Shown: positions 1 to 10,038, numbered from the stretch's first letter. The stretch: DNA of 64,000 bases from Alteromonas profundi (GCF_010500865.1 NZ_JAAAWN010000004.1:186001-250000); one strand, 5' to 3'. Numbers and translations are program-made. The notes: generated from the sequence alone by a model not told the origin.

Positions 1-291
1 GTTGCATCATCGGGCTTAGACGCCTACCCAGATGACATGAAACATGCCATTCGAAATTTAAAGCACGCTGTTCCCTTAGGAAGGATTGCCAGTGAAGCAG
101 AAATAGCGTCTACCGTGTGCTTCTTACTAAGCAAAGGCGCAAACTTTGTAACGGGACAAACCCTATTTGTAGACGGAGGAGCAAGTATGGGCTCAGCCCC
201 CGCACTCTACCCACTTAAACATACTCACCACCCAGCCACCGATACGTGGGATGGCTTCCACAGAAGCATCACCCCAAACGTTTTGCGTTAA
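1..291 (+). CDS. Short-chain dehydrogenase/reductase, 3' end only
   Basis: The reading frame is open from the first base, so the gene begins before the window and only about 96 C-terminal residues are visible. They contain the usual SDR C-terminal pattern: a [13 protein letters not shown] segment, then the strand [15 protein letters not shown] that closes the Rossmann fold. The catalytic Tyr-Lys pair and the cofactor glycines lie outside the window, so substrate and cofactor cannot be judged. The acyl-CoA ligase starts 16 bases after the stop, so the two are probably co-transcribed, perhaps in fatty-acid or carboxylic-acid catabolism (inference). Confidence 0.8.
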   Translation, partial: VASSGLDAYPDDMKHAIRNLKHAVPLGRIASEAEIASTVCFLLSKGANFVTGQTLFVDGGASMGSAPALYPLKHTHHPATDTWDGFHRSITPNVLR

Positions 292-307
292 CCACAAGGA
301 TATAAGC

Positions 308-1894
308 ATGAATACACAGCATTTAGAAAAAAACTTGGTAGAGCGCGTAGCCATTGGTGACTTGTTGAGACGGCGCGCCAGGGACAGCGGCGAGTTGCCA
401 GCCTTGGTTGACTTTCACAACAATAGTCGCCGTGAAGTGACTTACCGTGAACTCAATCGCAAAGTGAATAAGCTAGCCAACGCGCTGATAAAAGAAGGCC
501 TTGTTCAAGGCGACAAACTGGCGGTACTGGCCACAAACCAAATTGATGTAGTGGTTACCTATTTTGCTTGCTACAAACTAGGCGTAATTGTTGTGCCTAT
601 TAACTTTATGCAAAGCGTGGACGATGTTAAGTTTAATATTGAACACAGTGGTTCAAAAGTTATCGTGTACGACCCCCTGCTCTGCGACTTAGTACATGCA
701 AGCGCTTCTAATAACCAGGCTATCAAATTTACTATTCAACTTGGCGAAGAGAAAGGCAAAGCTAACTACGCGTTTGAATCGTTCATTGAACAAGATGCCG
801 TTACCGAAATTGAAGACCGAATTATATGCGACAGAGACACCGCGCATATGATTTACACCTCTGGAACCACATCTAAACCTAAGGCTGTAGAAACCTCCCA
901 CCTTTCACTTACCATAGCCGCACTTACTGCAGCAATAGAACTTGAACTAAGTGCACAGTGTAAAATGCTGCTCGTTTTGCCATTGTTTCATTGCACTGCG
1001 CTTTCTATTTTATATCCAACCCTATTACGTAGTGGCTGCTGCACGCTTCACGCGACATTCGACCCTATGCAAATAGCAGATAGCTTTGAAAAAGAAAAAA
1101 TAGAAACCTCAGTGCTATTGCCAATGATGTGGAACGCCCTTATGGCTACCCCCAATTTTGATAAACGTGATTTAAGTCATTTCAAATTAGCTATATATGG
1201 CATGGCCCCTATGAGTGAACAAAACCGACAACACATTCGCGATACCTTTGGGTGCAAAATTCATTTAGGCAGTGGGCAGACAGAATTCAGCCCTGTGTCG
1301 AGTTTGTTTAAAGATGGCTGTGACACTGAGTTTGAAGAAGGAAATTATTGGGGAGTGCCACTTTGTTTTAACGAACAAGCCGTGATTAACGAGCAAGGAC
1401 AAGAAGTAGCCCAGGGGGAAACCGGAGAAATAGTATGGCGGGGCCCACAAGTGATGAACGGCTATTACAAAAATGAACAAGCAAGCCAAGCAGCCTATAA
1501 ATACGGGTGGCATCATACGGGTGATTTAGGCTTTATTGATAGTAAAGGCCAATTAATGTTCATAGATAGGGTAAAAGACACCATCAAATCTGGCGGTGAA
1601 AATGTGTCGTCTCAAAAAGTAGAGCAGACGCTTTGCATGATGAAAGAAGTGGACGCCGCTGCAGCCATAGGTGTTCCCCACCCTCACTGGGGTGAAGCGG
1701 TCTGCGTATGCATAGTAGGTGAGAATTTAAGTGAGGAAACATTACCGGCTATACAAACGTTTTGTAAACAAAGGTTGGGTAAATTTGAAGTTCCTAAGCA
1801 CGTATTTATCTGCGATACCCTGCCGATGACCAGTACGGGAAAAATTCGAAAGGTTGAACTGCGCGAGCGATATAAAGACTTTTTTACGCAATAA
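308..1894 (+). CDS. AMP-dependent acyl-CoA synthetase/ligase (ANL superfamily)
   Basis: A 528-residue adenylate-forming enzyme expected to activate a carboxylic acid to an acyl-adenylate and then an acyl-CoA in the cytoplasm. The P-loop-like motif IYTSGTTSKPKAVETS lies near residue 182, the substrate-binding segment with GSGQTE near 320, the hinge motif HHTGDLGFIDSKG near 400, and the catalytic lysine in STGKIRK near the C terminus. The start is placed at the ATG at 308 because AAGGA precedes it at a good distance; the frame is open upstream but overlaps the SDR gene. The acyl substrate is not evident; medium-chain or carnitine-type ligases are possibilities. Confidence 0.85.
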   Translation: MNTQHLEKNLVERVAIGDLLRRRARDSGELPALVDFHNNSRREVTYRELNRKVNKLANALIKEGLVQGDKLAVLATNQIDVVVTYFACYKLGVIVVPINFMQSVDDVKFNIEHSGSKVIVYDPLLCDLVHASASNNQAIKFTIQLGEEKGKANYAFESFIEQDAVTEIEDRIICDRDTAHMIYTSGTTSKPKAVETSHLSLTIAALTAAIELELSAQCKMLLVLPLFHCTALSILYPTLLRSGCCTLHATFDPMQIADSFEKEKIETSVLLPMMWNALMATPNFDKRDLSHFKLAIYGMAPMSEQNRQHIRDTFGCKIHLGSGQTEFSPVSSLFKDGCDTEFEEGNYWGVPLCFNEQAVINEQGQEVAQGETGEIVWRGPQVMNGYYKNEQASQAAYKYGWHHTGDLGFIDSKGQLMFIDRVKDTIKSGGENVSSQKVEQTLCMMKEVDAAAAIGVPHPHWGEAVCVCIVGENLSEETLPAIQTFCKQRLGKFEVPKHVFICDTLPMTSTGKIRKVELRERYKDFFTQ

Positions 1895-2072
1895 AGTGCT
1901 GATTTAATAAAAATAACAGCGCCCCCGTAATGGGCTGTGAAGCAGTAAGATTAAAGCAGGCTGATGCAAAGAGTAATAGCAACATCGTAATGCCGCGTTA
2001 TTAGCCTTTCAAGTTGTTATTGAAGGCGATGGTGCTACTACAGGTGTAGATCTTTACGTTGTGAAAGAATAG
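1895..2072 (+). pseudogene. Possible decayed C-terminal remnant of an unknown protein
   Basis: Between the ligase and the SGNH gene, two overlapping frames read like protein. One runs PVMGCEAVRLKQADAKSNS; the next, after an apparent frameshift near 1990, runs AFQVVIEGDGATTGVDLYV and ends at a TAG at 2070-2072. There is no start codon or ribosome-binding site. It could be the tail of a deleted beta-sandwich protein, or chance. No family was recognised. Confidence 0.25.
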
Positions 2073-2125
2073 TTAACTGGCTATCCTCTTTCAACGAACA
2101 TAAAAAGAGAATAGAAGAGAAAAAG

Positions 2126-3055
2126 ATGCTTCGTATGATTAGAAAAATTGTAGCACTTATACTGATTCTCAACCCCAACCTTGTTTTCGCAGAAACTAAG
2201 GTTCTGTTTATAGGAAACAGCTTTACATTCGGCTATGGTTCGCCAGTTAAATACTATCGGGCGAAGTCAGTTACTGACCTAAATAATGAAGGAATCGGTG
2301 GCGTTCCTGCTCTTTTTAAATCTTTTACTGTGCAAGCGGGTCTAAATTACGATGTATATCTAGAAACGCATGGCGGTAGCGATTTTAATTACCACTTAAA
2401 TAACGAATTGGATGTCATTGGCTCACAGTCTTGGGATCAAGTGCTCATGCACAGTTATAGTACGCTGGATAAAGAAAATCCTGGTGACCCTGAGTCATTA
2501 ATTAAATCAACGGCGAACCTGTCAGAATTTTTGCATGGTTTAAATCCAGATATAGAAGTCTATATTACCGCAACTTGGTCTCGACCAGATTTAATCTATA
2601 AAGCTGACCGCCGATGGTCTGGTACGCCAATAGAAAAAATGGCACTCGACGTTAGAGCAGGCTATAACCTAGCAGCGCAGTCTCCTTATGTTACAGCAGT
2701 AAATGCTGTAGGCGAGGCTTGGACTCAAGCAATGAAATTAGGAATTGCCGATACGAACCCCTACGATGGCATTGAATTTGGTAAAGTTAGTTTGTGGACG
2801 TGGGACTATTACCATGCAAGTGCATACGGATATTATTTGCATGCTTTAATGGCGTTCGGAAACCTAACGGGTTTAGACCCACGCTCTCTAGGTGAAAATG
2901 AATGTTCAGGTTTTGAACTTGGCATGTCTCAACATCAAATTAAGATGTTGCAACAAGCCGCTTTCGAACAACTTATTAAAGACAAAAGACTAACGCCCTC
3001 CTCGCTTTCTAAACCTAAATTCTCACAACAGCCAAAACGTTGTTCAGCTATGTAA
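2126..3055 (+). CDS. Secreted SGNH/GDSL-type hydrolase (probable carbohydrate esterase)
   Basis: A 309-residue protein with a type I signal peptide (cleavage expected after NPNLVFA), so it is periplasmic or secreted. Block I is VLFIGNSFTFGYG, with the nucleophilic serine in GNSFT; the C-terminal Asp-His pair is probably in WDYYHASAYGYY. This variant is common among esterases linked to polysaccharide degradation, and a deacetylase role fits the neighbouring lyase-like and esterase genes. The substrate is not shown by the sequence. The start at 2126 follows a purine-rich AGAAGAG; an in-frame ATG at 2135 is an alternative. It probably belongs with the glycan locus downstream, although 366 bases separate it from the next gene. 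Confidence 0.75.
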   Translation: MLRMIRKIVALILILNPNLVFAETKVLFIGNSFTFGYGSPVKYYRAKSVTDLNNEGIGGVPALFKSFTVQAGLNYDVYLETHGGSDFNYHLNNELDVIGSQSWDQVLMHSYSTLDKENPGDPESLIKSTANLSEFLHGLNPDIEVYITATWSRPDLIYKADRRWSGTPIEKMALDVRAGYNLAAQSPYVTAVNAVGEAWTQAMKLGIADTNPYDGIEFGKVSLWTWDYYHASAYGYYLHALMAFGNLTGLDPRSLGENECSGFELGMSQHQIKMLQQAAFEQLIKDKRLTPSSLSKPKFSQQPKRCSAM

Positions 3056-3422
3056 ATACTGAGCGGAGCAATACTCTCTTCTATTTATTACCATTTTTTA
3101 CTCAAAGGAATGTAGATTTAGAACAAAAGCTTTGAATATTCCTCAATCACTGGGCTATGAGTGGGTACAGCATCTCATCCAATCAAAAAGCTATAGCCCC
3201 CACTTAACGTATCTTAAATAGATACAAGAAGCTCTCGCAAATAAACAACTTCGAAAAACCTTCTGTTGTAATACTTAGCTGCCAACTCACGAATACCGGA
3301 TTATCCGCCTTTACACATGAATAAAACCAATAATAAACTGCTTAAATACGCAATATTGTTGTTAAAAAGTAAATTAAATGCTTAAATTGAGTTAAATCTT
3401 TAATAGATACAGTGAGTGAGCT
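3056..3422. other. Intergenic region, no clear gene
   Basis: This 367-base AT-rich stretch separates the SGNH esterase from the BNR_4 protein and should carry the latter's promoter. On the minus strand, 3220-3300 contains a short open stretch (IRELAAKYYNRRFFEVVYLR) with no start codon that ends in a stop. It may be a remnant, but I do not recognise it. No tRNA, strong terminator or repeat was seen. Confidence 0.4.
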
Positions 3423-5126
3423 ATGCAATTATTACGTGGGCTAGTTGTTGGCGTATTTTGTCTATCTGTTATTCAGTCGGTATTCGCAGGTGTAACAATA
3501 GAAGAAGTAGCAGGAGTCGATTCAAGTAATCAGGCAGGTTGGTGGATCCCTTTAGCGATACATGATGGCGATTCATATTTTTCTTTTAATTCTCCTGGCT
3601 CATCAAATAGCAAACATAAAGTAAAAGTAGCTAAACGAAATTCGTCAGGGGTTTGGGTATCGGGGTTCTTAAAAAATGCTGACGGTAGTATTTGGGAGCA
3701 CAGTGATGACAACGGGCATGATCAACCTACGATAGCGGTAGATGGGGATGGGGACATCCACGTTTTTGCCGACCACCACAATGACAGTTGGCGATATTTT
3801 CGCTCATCAAGCCCTACTGATATTAATAATTTGCTAAGGCGCAATGACATAATTAATGTCGGTGGAATTTACACCTACCCTATTGCAGCTACATCTCCAA
3901 ATGGCGATATATATATGATAGTGAGGGACACGAATGGGTCAGATGTAGGTAAAGGCCAGCTACTTTATTGGAATAACAATACTAATGAATGGAGTTTCAT
4001 AGGAACGTTCGCTAGCCAAACTAATACTCGAGTTTACCCAGATGATTTGGTGGTTGATAGCAACGGGGATGTGCACATTATCTGGGAATGGGCTTACGGC
4101 CATCCTCGAGCAGATAGGCACTACGGAAGTTACCTAAAGTACGAGCCAAACACGGGTTTATTCAAAACGGTTGATGGCAACACAGTAAGTACTCCAGTAA
4201 GCCTATCAACACCCAATATTTTCTATCAAGGTTTAGAAAGTGGAGAGTCTTTCACTTCAGCAGACACAGGTAAGGGTATTCAGACCGCCAAATTAGCGTT
4301 GGGCAGCACTGGCCGCCCTAGTATCGTATATCGCTTCCGTACCGATGAAATTAGCAGTGGAGGGCGAGATTACGAGGTTTTTCGTATTCGCTGGAACGGT
4401 ACAGGTTGGGTCGATAAAACAAGTATATACAGCGCGCAAGATACTATAGCTGCGTTGGGTCATACGATTGTTGGGGATCGCGTAAGAGCCTACTTTGTAA
4501 GCAACGACAAGCAATTGCATGTAGCAGAGAAAACTGGCGGTAGCGCTTGGGCGTCTTATATTTTGTCCCCAAACAAATCTATTGAACGGGTAAATGTTAA
4601 GGTAAAAGATACTAATGAAGATGTTGTTTACGCGTCAGCGCCTACTTCGGTGAATTCAAATTCGGGGAAGTTATATGCGTTGTTCGTTGATAGCGATCTA
4701 ACTGATATCCCAGAGCCTGTTGTTCCTACTGTTTACGAAGCTGAGGACTTGTACTTTACTAACACGGCGACGGTGAGCATTCTTTCCGATGTAAGTGCTA
4801 GTGAGGGTAAGTACGTCATGTTGCAAGATAATACGGTAAATGACTGGGTCGAATTTACCTTGCCCAATGTCGAGGTTGGAACTTACACCGTCAAGTATAG
4901 TTATAAAACTCATAGCATTCGAGGCATAGCAAAATCTGGGTATGAGGGGACAGATTTTGCTACATCAGTGGATCAATACAACGCTGCAGTAAGCTGGCCT
5001 ATGACGATACTAGGAACTATTAATGTCGCCACGGCGGGCGATAAATTATTAAGATTTACAGTGGAAGGTAAAAACCCCAGTAGTTCAGGGTATAAAATCT
5101 CCATAGATAAAATTGTGCTTGAATAG
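3423..5126 (+). CDS. Secreted BNR_4 beta-propeller protein, polysaccharide-lyase-like (PL24/PL25-type ulvan lyase candidate), with C-terminal binding domain
   Basis: A 567-residue exported protein (signal peptide ending SVFA). Residues about 30-430 form a BNR_4-type propeller. Its key segment, GHDQPTIAVDGDGDIHVF followed by ADHHNDSWRYFRSS, has His99 and His118/119. Seven-bladed ulvan lyases of PL24 and PL25 use two histidines about 20 residues apart on this scaffold, so lyase activity on a uronic-acid glycan is plausible but unproven. Residues about 435-567 (YEAEDL at the start, ending in SIDKIVLE) look like a carbohydrate-binding beta-sandwich. The start at 3423 is supported by the signal peptide and GTGAGTGAG upstream. 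It heads the block with esterase, regulator and TonB receptor. It could instead be a non-catalytic glycan-binding propeller. Confidence 0.65.
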   Translation: MQLLRGLVVGVFCLSVIQSVFAGVTIEEVAGVDSSNQAGWWIPLAIHDGDSYFSFNSPGSSNSKHKVKVAKRNSSGVWVSGFLKNADGSIWEHSDDNGHDQPTIAVDGDGDIHVFADHHNDSWRYFRSSSPTDINNLLRRNDIINVGGIYTYPIAATSPNGDIYMIVRDTNGSDVGKGQLLYWNNNTNEWSFIGTFASQTNTRVYPDDLVVDSNGDVHIIWEWAYGHPRADRHYGSYLKYEPNTGLFKTVDGNTVSTPVSLSTPNIFYQGLESGESFTSADTGKGIQTAKLALGSTGRPSIVYRFRTDEISSGGRDYEVFRIRWNGTGWVDKTSIYSAQDTIAALGHTIVGDRVRAYFVSNDKQLHVAEKTGGSAWASYILSPNKSIERVNVKVKDTNEDVVYASAPTSVNSNSGKLYALFVDSDLTDIPEPVVPTVYEAEDLYFTNTATVSILSDVSASEGKYVMLQDNTVNDWVEFTLPNVEVGTYTVKYSYKTHSIRGIAKSGYEGTDFATSVDQYNAAVSWPMTILGTINVATAGDKLLRFTVEGKNPSSSGYKISIDKIVLE

Positions 5127-5247
5127 CATGCCTCTCGAAAACTTGGAAGTACCATCATCGCAGAATTAATAACCTACGATAAGTACGACAATAGTTCATT
5201 GAATATACGCTACAGTCGGCATATTTACGGCAATAAGTTGAAATGAG

Positions 5248-6111
5248 ATGCCAAAAGAAACAAGTGAAAACATCCCCCTTTATTCTCGCTCAATTCCCGG
5301 TGCGAGAGAAGCTATTGATCAAGAGTCTATCGAATCGCAAGATGTTACCGGACGCTTTGTAATAAACGTCAGTCAACCACAATTAACTGCTTATTGGCCT
5401 AGTTCAAAAGTGCACAATGGCGGCGCGATAGTAATTTGTCCGGGTGGTGGTTATCGAGGCCTATCTGTAGACTTAGAAGGCCATGCTATTGCTGTGGAGT
5501 TGGTTAAATTGGGTATTAGTGCATTTGTTCTTAAATACCGAACGCCCTCCACTATTACTATGGACAACCCCAAGATGGGGCCTTTGCAAGATATACAACA
5601 GGCCCTGCACATTATTAATACCCAAGCGACTAATTGGCAAATTAATGCCGAGAAAATTGGAGTAATGGGGTTTTCTGCGGGCGGGCATTTAGCCTCAAGC
5701 GCTGCGGTACACTATAACCGACCAGTACCACGAAACACTGTCCCCAAGCTACTTAAGCCAGCATTTCAAATTTTGATATACCCCGTGATCAGCATGGATC
5801 CAGCTATTACGCATATACAATCTAAGACATTACTATTAGGCGAACAGGTTAGTGCGGCAGATATTCGGTATTTCTCAAACGACATGCAGGTAACCGAGGA
5901 TTCTCCTCCAGCCTTCATTTTACATGCTAATGATGATAGCCACGTACCTGTTGAGAATTCTATAAGGTATTATCAAGCGCTAAGGAAATCACAGGTGCCT
6001 GTACAACTTTTGACACTCCCCCATGGAGGGCATGGCTTCGGTATGTACCACCAGTATACTTGGTTTGAGACATTAAAAATGTGGCTGAAGCTTTATGATT
6101 TTATACGTTAA
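5248..6111 (+). CDS. Alpha/beta-hydrolase esterase (acetyl-esterase/BD-FAE-like)
   Basis: A 287-residue alpha/beta hydrolase without a signal peptide, so it probably acts in the cytoplasm on imported oligosaccharides. The oxyanion motif CPGGGYRGL lies near residue 65, the nucleophile elbow MGFSAGGHLA near 143, the acid in HANDDSHVP near 228, and the histidine in LPHGGHGFG near 257. The family includes acetyl-xylan and feruloyl-type esterases that remove ester groups from sugars. It lies 121 bases after the lyase-like gene on the same strand and converges with the IclR gene. The ribosome-binding site is weak, but the start matches the family's usual length. Confidence 0.8.
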   Translation: MPKETSENIPLYSRSIPGAREAIDQESIESQDVTGRFVINVSQPQLTAYWPSSKVHNGGAIVICPGGGYRGLSVDLEGHAIAVELVKLGISAFVLKYRTPSTITMDNPKMGPLQDIQQALHIINTQATNWQINAEKIGVMGFSAGGHLASSAAVHYNRPVPRNTVPKLLKPAFQILIYPVISMDPAITHIQSKTLLLGEQVSAADIRYFSNDMQVTEDSPPAFILHANDDSHVPVENSIRYYQALRKSQVPVQLLTLPHGGHGFGMYHQYTWFETLKMWLKLYDFIR

Positions 6112-6125
6112 GAATTGACGTAGTA

Positions 6126-6899
6126 TTATTCAATTTCTTTGGCTTTATTTTTTAATAACGTAACTAATTCTTCTGTAGCTTCTTCTGGGATCCAACCAGA
6201 AAGCGCAATAGAACTGTGCATATTGCCTTTCACATTAACTGCTATAGTAACTGAATGATGTGGTAAGTGGGTTTTATAATGTGTTTGCATCTTCACATAA
6301 CCTTGCTCGCGGAATTGTCTCAGTGAACTCAATAAACTTTCAATACCTTCTGGAAACCCCGGAATATCGCGATCTTGATATAAACCTCGCACTTCCTCTT
6401 CTTCGAGCTCTGACAATAAAGAGATACCCGTCCCGCATTCTGTTGCGGGGAAATACCCCAGGCGACCCAACGGACTTTCTTCCCCCATATCAGGTAGAGA
6501 GTGATAAAGATAAGTCACTTTATCGTGCCATAGCACGCCCATGGCCACTACTAACCCATATTTCTTTAGCTCTTCTAATGGCTTAATAGCTTTTGTGGTT
6601 ACACCTGAAGCGCATAAACCTTGCGCAGCCAAAACCAACATCGCTGGGCCTGTGACATACTTACGGTCATTATTTTTTTGCACTAAGCCAATATAGTCTA
6701 ACGTTCGCAGCAAGCGGTTTACTCGTGTTGTGTCCAGCTCCAAAAAGCGCGCTAATTCACGACATCCCACTGGACGTTCAAATGAAGCTAAGCCTTGTAA
6801 AACATTTATTCCCTCAATAAGACTATGGTTTAACTGGCTACCGTGTTTTTTGAGACTTGAACATGATCGACTTTTTACGTTTATTTTTGTTAAGGCCAT
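6126..6899 (-). CDS. IclR-family transcriptional regulator
   Basis: About 257 residues. An N-terminal winged helix (RPVGCRELARFLELDTTRVN, with the recognition helix in TTRVNRLLRTLDYIGLV) is followed by an IclR-type effector domain. The start is placed at the ATG at 6899; an upstream in-frame GTG at 6941 lies inside an inverted repeat and is less likely. IclR regulators often sense small carboxylates or sugar-acid breakdown products and control adjacent catabolic genes. The position between the esterase and TonB-receptor genes suggests it is the local regulator of this glycan locus (inference). Its 3' end converges on the esterase gene. Confidence 0.85.
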   Translation of the reverse strand: MALTKINVKSRSCSSLKKHGSQLNHSLIEGINVLQGLASFERPVGCRELARFLELDTTRVNRLLRTLDYIGLVQKNNDRKYVTGPAMLVLAAQGLCASGVTTKAIKPLEELKKYGLVVAMGVLWHDKVTYLYHSLPDMGEESPLGRLGYFPATECGTGISLLSELEEEEVRGLYQDRDIPGFPEGIESLLSSLRQFREQGYVKMQTHYKTHLPHHSVTIAVNVKGNMHSSIALSGWIPEEATEELVTLLKNKAKEIE

Positions 6900-6918
6900 T
6901 TTACATAAAAGAAAGCGA

Positions 6919-6939
6919 GACCGTACTAAAAATACGGTC
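6919..6939. promoter_or_regulatory. Inverted repeat between TonB receptor and IclR gene
   Basis: GACCGTA (6919-6925) and TACGGTC (6933-6939) form a perfect 7-bp inverted repeat around a 7-base A/T-rich loop. It lies just upstream of the IclR start and downstream of the TonB-receptor stop. It could be an operator for IclR autoregulation or a weak terminator; the flanking T-tract on the minus strand is interrupted. Confidence 0.4.
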
Positions 6940-6977
6940 ACACTTTCATAGGATGGAAGCGGCTCTCTTCTGTTACA

Positions 6978-9611
6978 TTAGTAGTTAACTGAAACAGACA
7001 ATTTATATGTAGTTCCGAACTCAACATTACGTTGTATCGCTTCTTCATAAGCAGCATATTGCTTTTGTCTGGTATCCAGCAGATTAACAGCTTGAAAGTT
7101 TAGGCTAACATTGTCGTTAATTTTATAGTTCGCGGTAGCCGCTAAATCTTGATAACTCTTGTAAAATACGCCGTTATCTCCTGCCCCTAAATGACTTAAG
7201 TACTCATCTCGCCAGTTGTAAGCCAACCTCACACCAAAGGATTCAATTTCATAATAGAGCACCATATTGATGTTATTTTCTGACAAACCAGGGATAGGCA
7301 AACTATTCCCACGACCATCTTCAAATGGCGTCTCACTGTCTATATATGAGTAAGTTGCCATAATACCTGTGTTTTCAAAAAAACCTGGTAGTGAAGTAAA
7401 CGCTTGCTGGTACAACACTTCTAAACCTTGGATGGTCCCGCTTTCACCATTGATTGGTTGTTCAACAAATACTTGCTGACTATAGTTGGGCAAGTCTCGG
7501 GGTTGAATTGTATTAACAATGAAAGACTCTACATCTTTATAAAATACACCGGTGGATAAAATACTACTTTCACCGAAATACCATTCAGCAGAAAAGTCTA
7601 GCTGATTGATAACAAAGGGATCTAACTCGGGGTTACCGCCGCTAGCTGTATAATCTCCCCTTACAAAAATACCGCTACTTAAATCGGACGTATTGGGAAA
7701 GGTTAGCGTACGCGCAGCCCCAAACCGTAATACAACATCATCAGTCAAATCCATTTTGAGCACCGCAGAAGGTAAAAGCTCTGAGTGTGAAACGTCGGTT
7801 GTAAATGGTGTTGCAGCGCCGGTAGCCACATCTTCAGAATGACCTTTAGATGTTAAATCTCTCTGCACATAGCGCACACCAAAATTACCAGTGATGTCAT
7901 AGCCACCCCATTCACTTGAAAAGTTTGCTTGGGTATAAAAGGCCAATAGATCTTCAGCGATATCATAAGAAGGTGAAAGGTCATGTGTGGTTGCACATTC
8001 TGCAGTTTGTGCGGCGTCATAAAACTCGCTTAGTGTGGTACATCCCTGCCACTTACTTTTGTCCACTACCAAATATTGCTCGTTAACAGCCGGACCATCA
8101 CCAGAGAAAAAGTTACTGTTGCTGTACATGGTGTAAATTTGGGGAAGCGCAGTTATCGCAAAATTGGGAGTCATTGCTCTGGCGACATAATCATGATCGG
8201 TTTCTAGCGAATTTGCCCGGGCACCAAACTCTACTGACGTGAAGAAATCACTATCGAAATATCGAGTGAAGTCTAACCTCACTGCTGTATCGGTGGTTTC
8301 ATCATGAGCCGTATTATCATAAATAATGGCTAGATTAAGCCCTTCTGGCGAGGTTAAATCTGCCCCTCCAAAAATAATATCTGGCGCATCATCACCGGCT
8401 AACAGATTGAAATCCACTTCTGCTGCTTCTGCAGTTTGGAAACGCATGAAATCTTGTTGCGAATTAGACGTTGAATCTGTGTAAGCAAGCTCTCCATTAA
8501 CCTCCCAATCGTCGCTATACCACTTAAAACCAATTGCGGTACTCGTAAACTCCGTAAAGGCGGGAGCAAATTCGGTATTAGTCTGTACCGGTCTATTTAC
8601 ACTGGCTGACGTTAGCACGCCATTATCGGAAATTTCGGTATTATCATAGCCACAACATGTCCAAAATCCTGTCCAGAATCGGTCACGATCTGAATCTACT
8701 TTGCTATAGAAGCTATCGATATATAAGTCTAATGTATCAGTGGGTTGCCATTGTATCATGGCATTCAAACCGGTCCTTTCTCGTTTATCATTGATTTCCC
8801 AATATCGAATATCATTAAAAACCAATGTTTCGTCATTCGGGTCGGCAGTTACCGAGGTATCATAACTATAACCAGAGAACGTATTAAGCCCTTCTTCTTG
8901 AAATACCAAACTGGCTTTTGAGGCAGCCACCTGTATACCTAAAGTATTTTCTAAAAAACTATTTGAATAATATATAGATGCTTCGGTACCGTTGTCCGAG
9001 GACAAATCATTATAGGAACCAGTAACGCTGGCAACGATTTTCTGGCCATCGTTGTCTAATGGGCGGCGAGTCTTAATATTGACAATCCCCCCCAACGCGC
9101 CTTCAATTTCTTTTGCGCCGGGTAGCTTAGATACCTCTAAGCTAGAAACTAAACTAGAGGGTATAAGGGATAACATACTGTATGACGAAGACTCCAACGT
9201 ATCTGGCCCTTTATCGCCGCGCCCCCCTGCTGTAGTCACTTGGCGACCATTAACCAAAATTACATTTTGACTTAAGCCTCGAATGGAGATTGTGCTGCCT
9301 TCTCCAATTCCTCGCTCCAATTGTACGCCTGAAACCCTTTGTAGTGACTCAGCGACATTAGTATCTGGAAGTTTTCCCATATCATCTGCAGAAATTGCAT
9401 CTACAAACTGGACGCTGTCTCGTTTAGTGGCGACGGCTTGAGTCAGCTGACTTCTTATGCCTGTTACCTGGATAAGCTCTACATCTTCATCGTTCTTTTC
9501 ATCTTGTTGAGCGTGTGCGTAGCTCGACAATGTCAAAGCTACAGTACCCATAGTGATTATTGCTGTAGCTATGCTATTTCGCTTTAAATTGTGTCTTTTA
9601 AAATTGTTCAT
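6978..9611 (-). CDS. TonB-dependent outer-membrane receptor (oligosaccharide-type)
   Basis: An 877-residue outer-membrane receptor. It has a signal peptide ending near SSYAHAQ, a TonB-box/plug region with VQFVDAISADDMGKLPDTNVAESLQ in part (about 60-170, including SIRGLSQNVILVNGRQV), and a long 22-strand-type barrel ending in the aromatic residue of VSVNY. This subclass, widespread in Alteromonadales and Xanthomonas/Caulobacter, imports plant and algal oligosaccharides using TonB energy. AGGGGG precedes the ATG. It is transcribed away from the symporter, and the shared intergenic region probably carries both promoters. The ligand cannot be read from the sequence, but the neighbours suggest the lyase product. 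Confidence 0.9.
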   Translation of the reverse strand: MNNFKRHNLKRNSIATAIITMGTVALTLSSYAHAQQDEKNDEDVELIQVTGIRSQLTQAVATKRDSVQFVDAISADDMGKLPDTNVAESLQRVSGVQLERGIGEGSTISIRGLSQNVILVNGRQVTTAGGRGDKGPDTLESSSYSMLSLIPSSLVSSLEVSKLPGAKEIEGALGGIVNIKTRRPLDNDGQKIVASVTGSYNDLSSDNGTEASIYYSNSFLENTLGIQVAASKASLVFQEEGLNTFSGYSYDTSVTADPNDETLVFNDIRYWEINDKRERTGLNAMIQWQPTDTLDLYIDSFYSKVDSDRDRFWTGFWTCCGYDNTEISDNGVLTSASVNRPVQTNTEFAPAFTEFTSTAIGFKWYSDDWEVNGELAYTDSTSNSQQDFMRFQTAEAAEVDFNLLAGDDAPDIIFGGADLTSPEGLNLAIIYDNTAHDETTDTAVRLDFTRYFDSDFFTSVEFGARANSLETDHDYVARAMTPNFAITALPQIYTMYSNSNFFSGDGPAVNEQYLVVDKSKWQGCTTLSEFYDAAQTAECATTHDLSPSYDIAEDLLAFYTQANFSSEWGGYDITGNFGVRYVQRDLTSKGHSEDVATGAATPFTTDVSHSELLPSAVLKMDLTDDVVLRFGAARTLTFPNTSDLSSGIFVRGDYTASGGNPELDPFVINQLDFSAEWYFGESSILSTGVFYKDVESFIVNTIQPRDLPNYSQQVFVEQPINGESGTIQGLEVLYQQAFTSLPGFFENTGIMATYSYIDSETPFEDGRGNSLPIPGLSENNINMVLYYEIESFGVRLAYNWRDEYLSHLGAGDNGVFYKSYQDLAATANYKINDNVSLNFQAVNLLDTRQKQYAAYEEAIQRNVEFGTTYKLSVSVNY

Positions 9612-10038
9612 TGTGCCCCCTTGATTAATAAGACATCACACTTGCAAGAATAATCTTGGTCATTACGTGTGCCCGTATACCTAAAACACTTATAAATCTA
9701 TTATAGACACATTACAAGACCTTTTGATTTTATTTATTTACATTTTAAACATTTTGTTAACGCTAGAGGGTTGTAATGAATAATATCCATATTGTCCGAG
9801 CGATTGTAATAACCAAGTGCAAAACAACAGGTTATTAAATAATACAAATTAACAACAAGTTCACATTGACATGTTTCTATTAGTGATACATTATTCATCC
9901 TAATTGAGTGGTATCAATACAATTATGATTAACCACAATATATCGTTATGCCGCGAAGGTTAAACTGTTAACTCTCTGATCGCAGCGTATTGTCGTTATT
10001 ATTGGGGTCTTCGACTTCAATCGTTTAAAAGAATCGTT
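9612..10038. other. Divergent promoter region of receptor and symporter
   Basis: A 427-base AT-rich stretch without a gene. On the minus strand it contains a perfect -10 hexamer TATAAT (complement at 9700-9705) for the TonB receptor. On the plus strand it holds the better-formed promoter listed separately. No long palindrome was found that would clearly be the IclR operator. Confidence 0.5.
9866..9894 (+). promoter_or_regulatory. Predicted sigma-70 promoter for the symporter operon
   Basis: A perfect -35 hexamer TTGACA at 9866-9871 is followed, after 17 bases, by CATTAT at 9889-9894 (four of six matches to the -10 consensus). It would leave a leader of about 135 bases before the symporter ATG, long enough for regulator binding. 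Confidence 0.45.

Noticed and set aside
3220-3300. A small gene on the minus strand
   Set aside because: The frame reads like protein but has a stop just upstream and no start or ribosome-binding site; kept only as a comment on the intergenic region.
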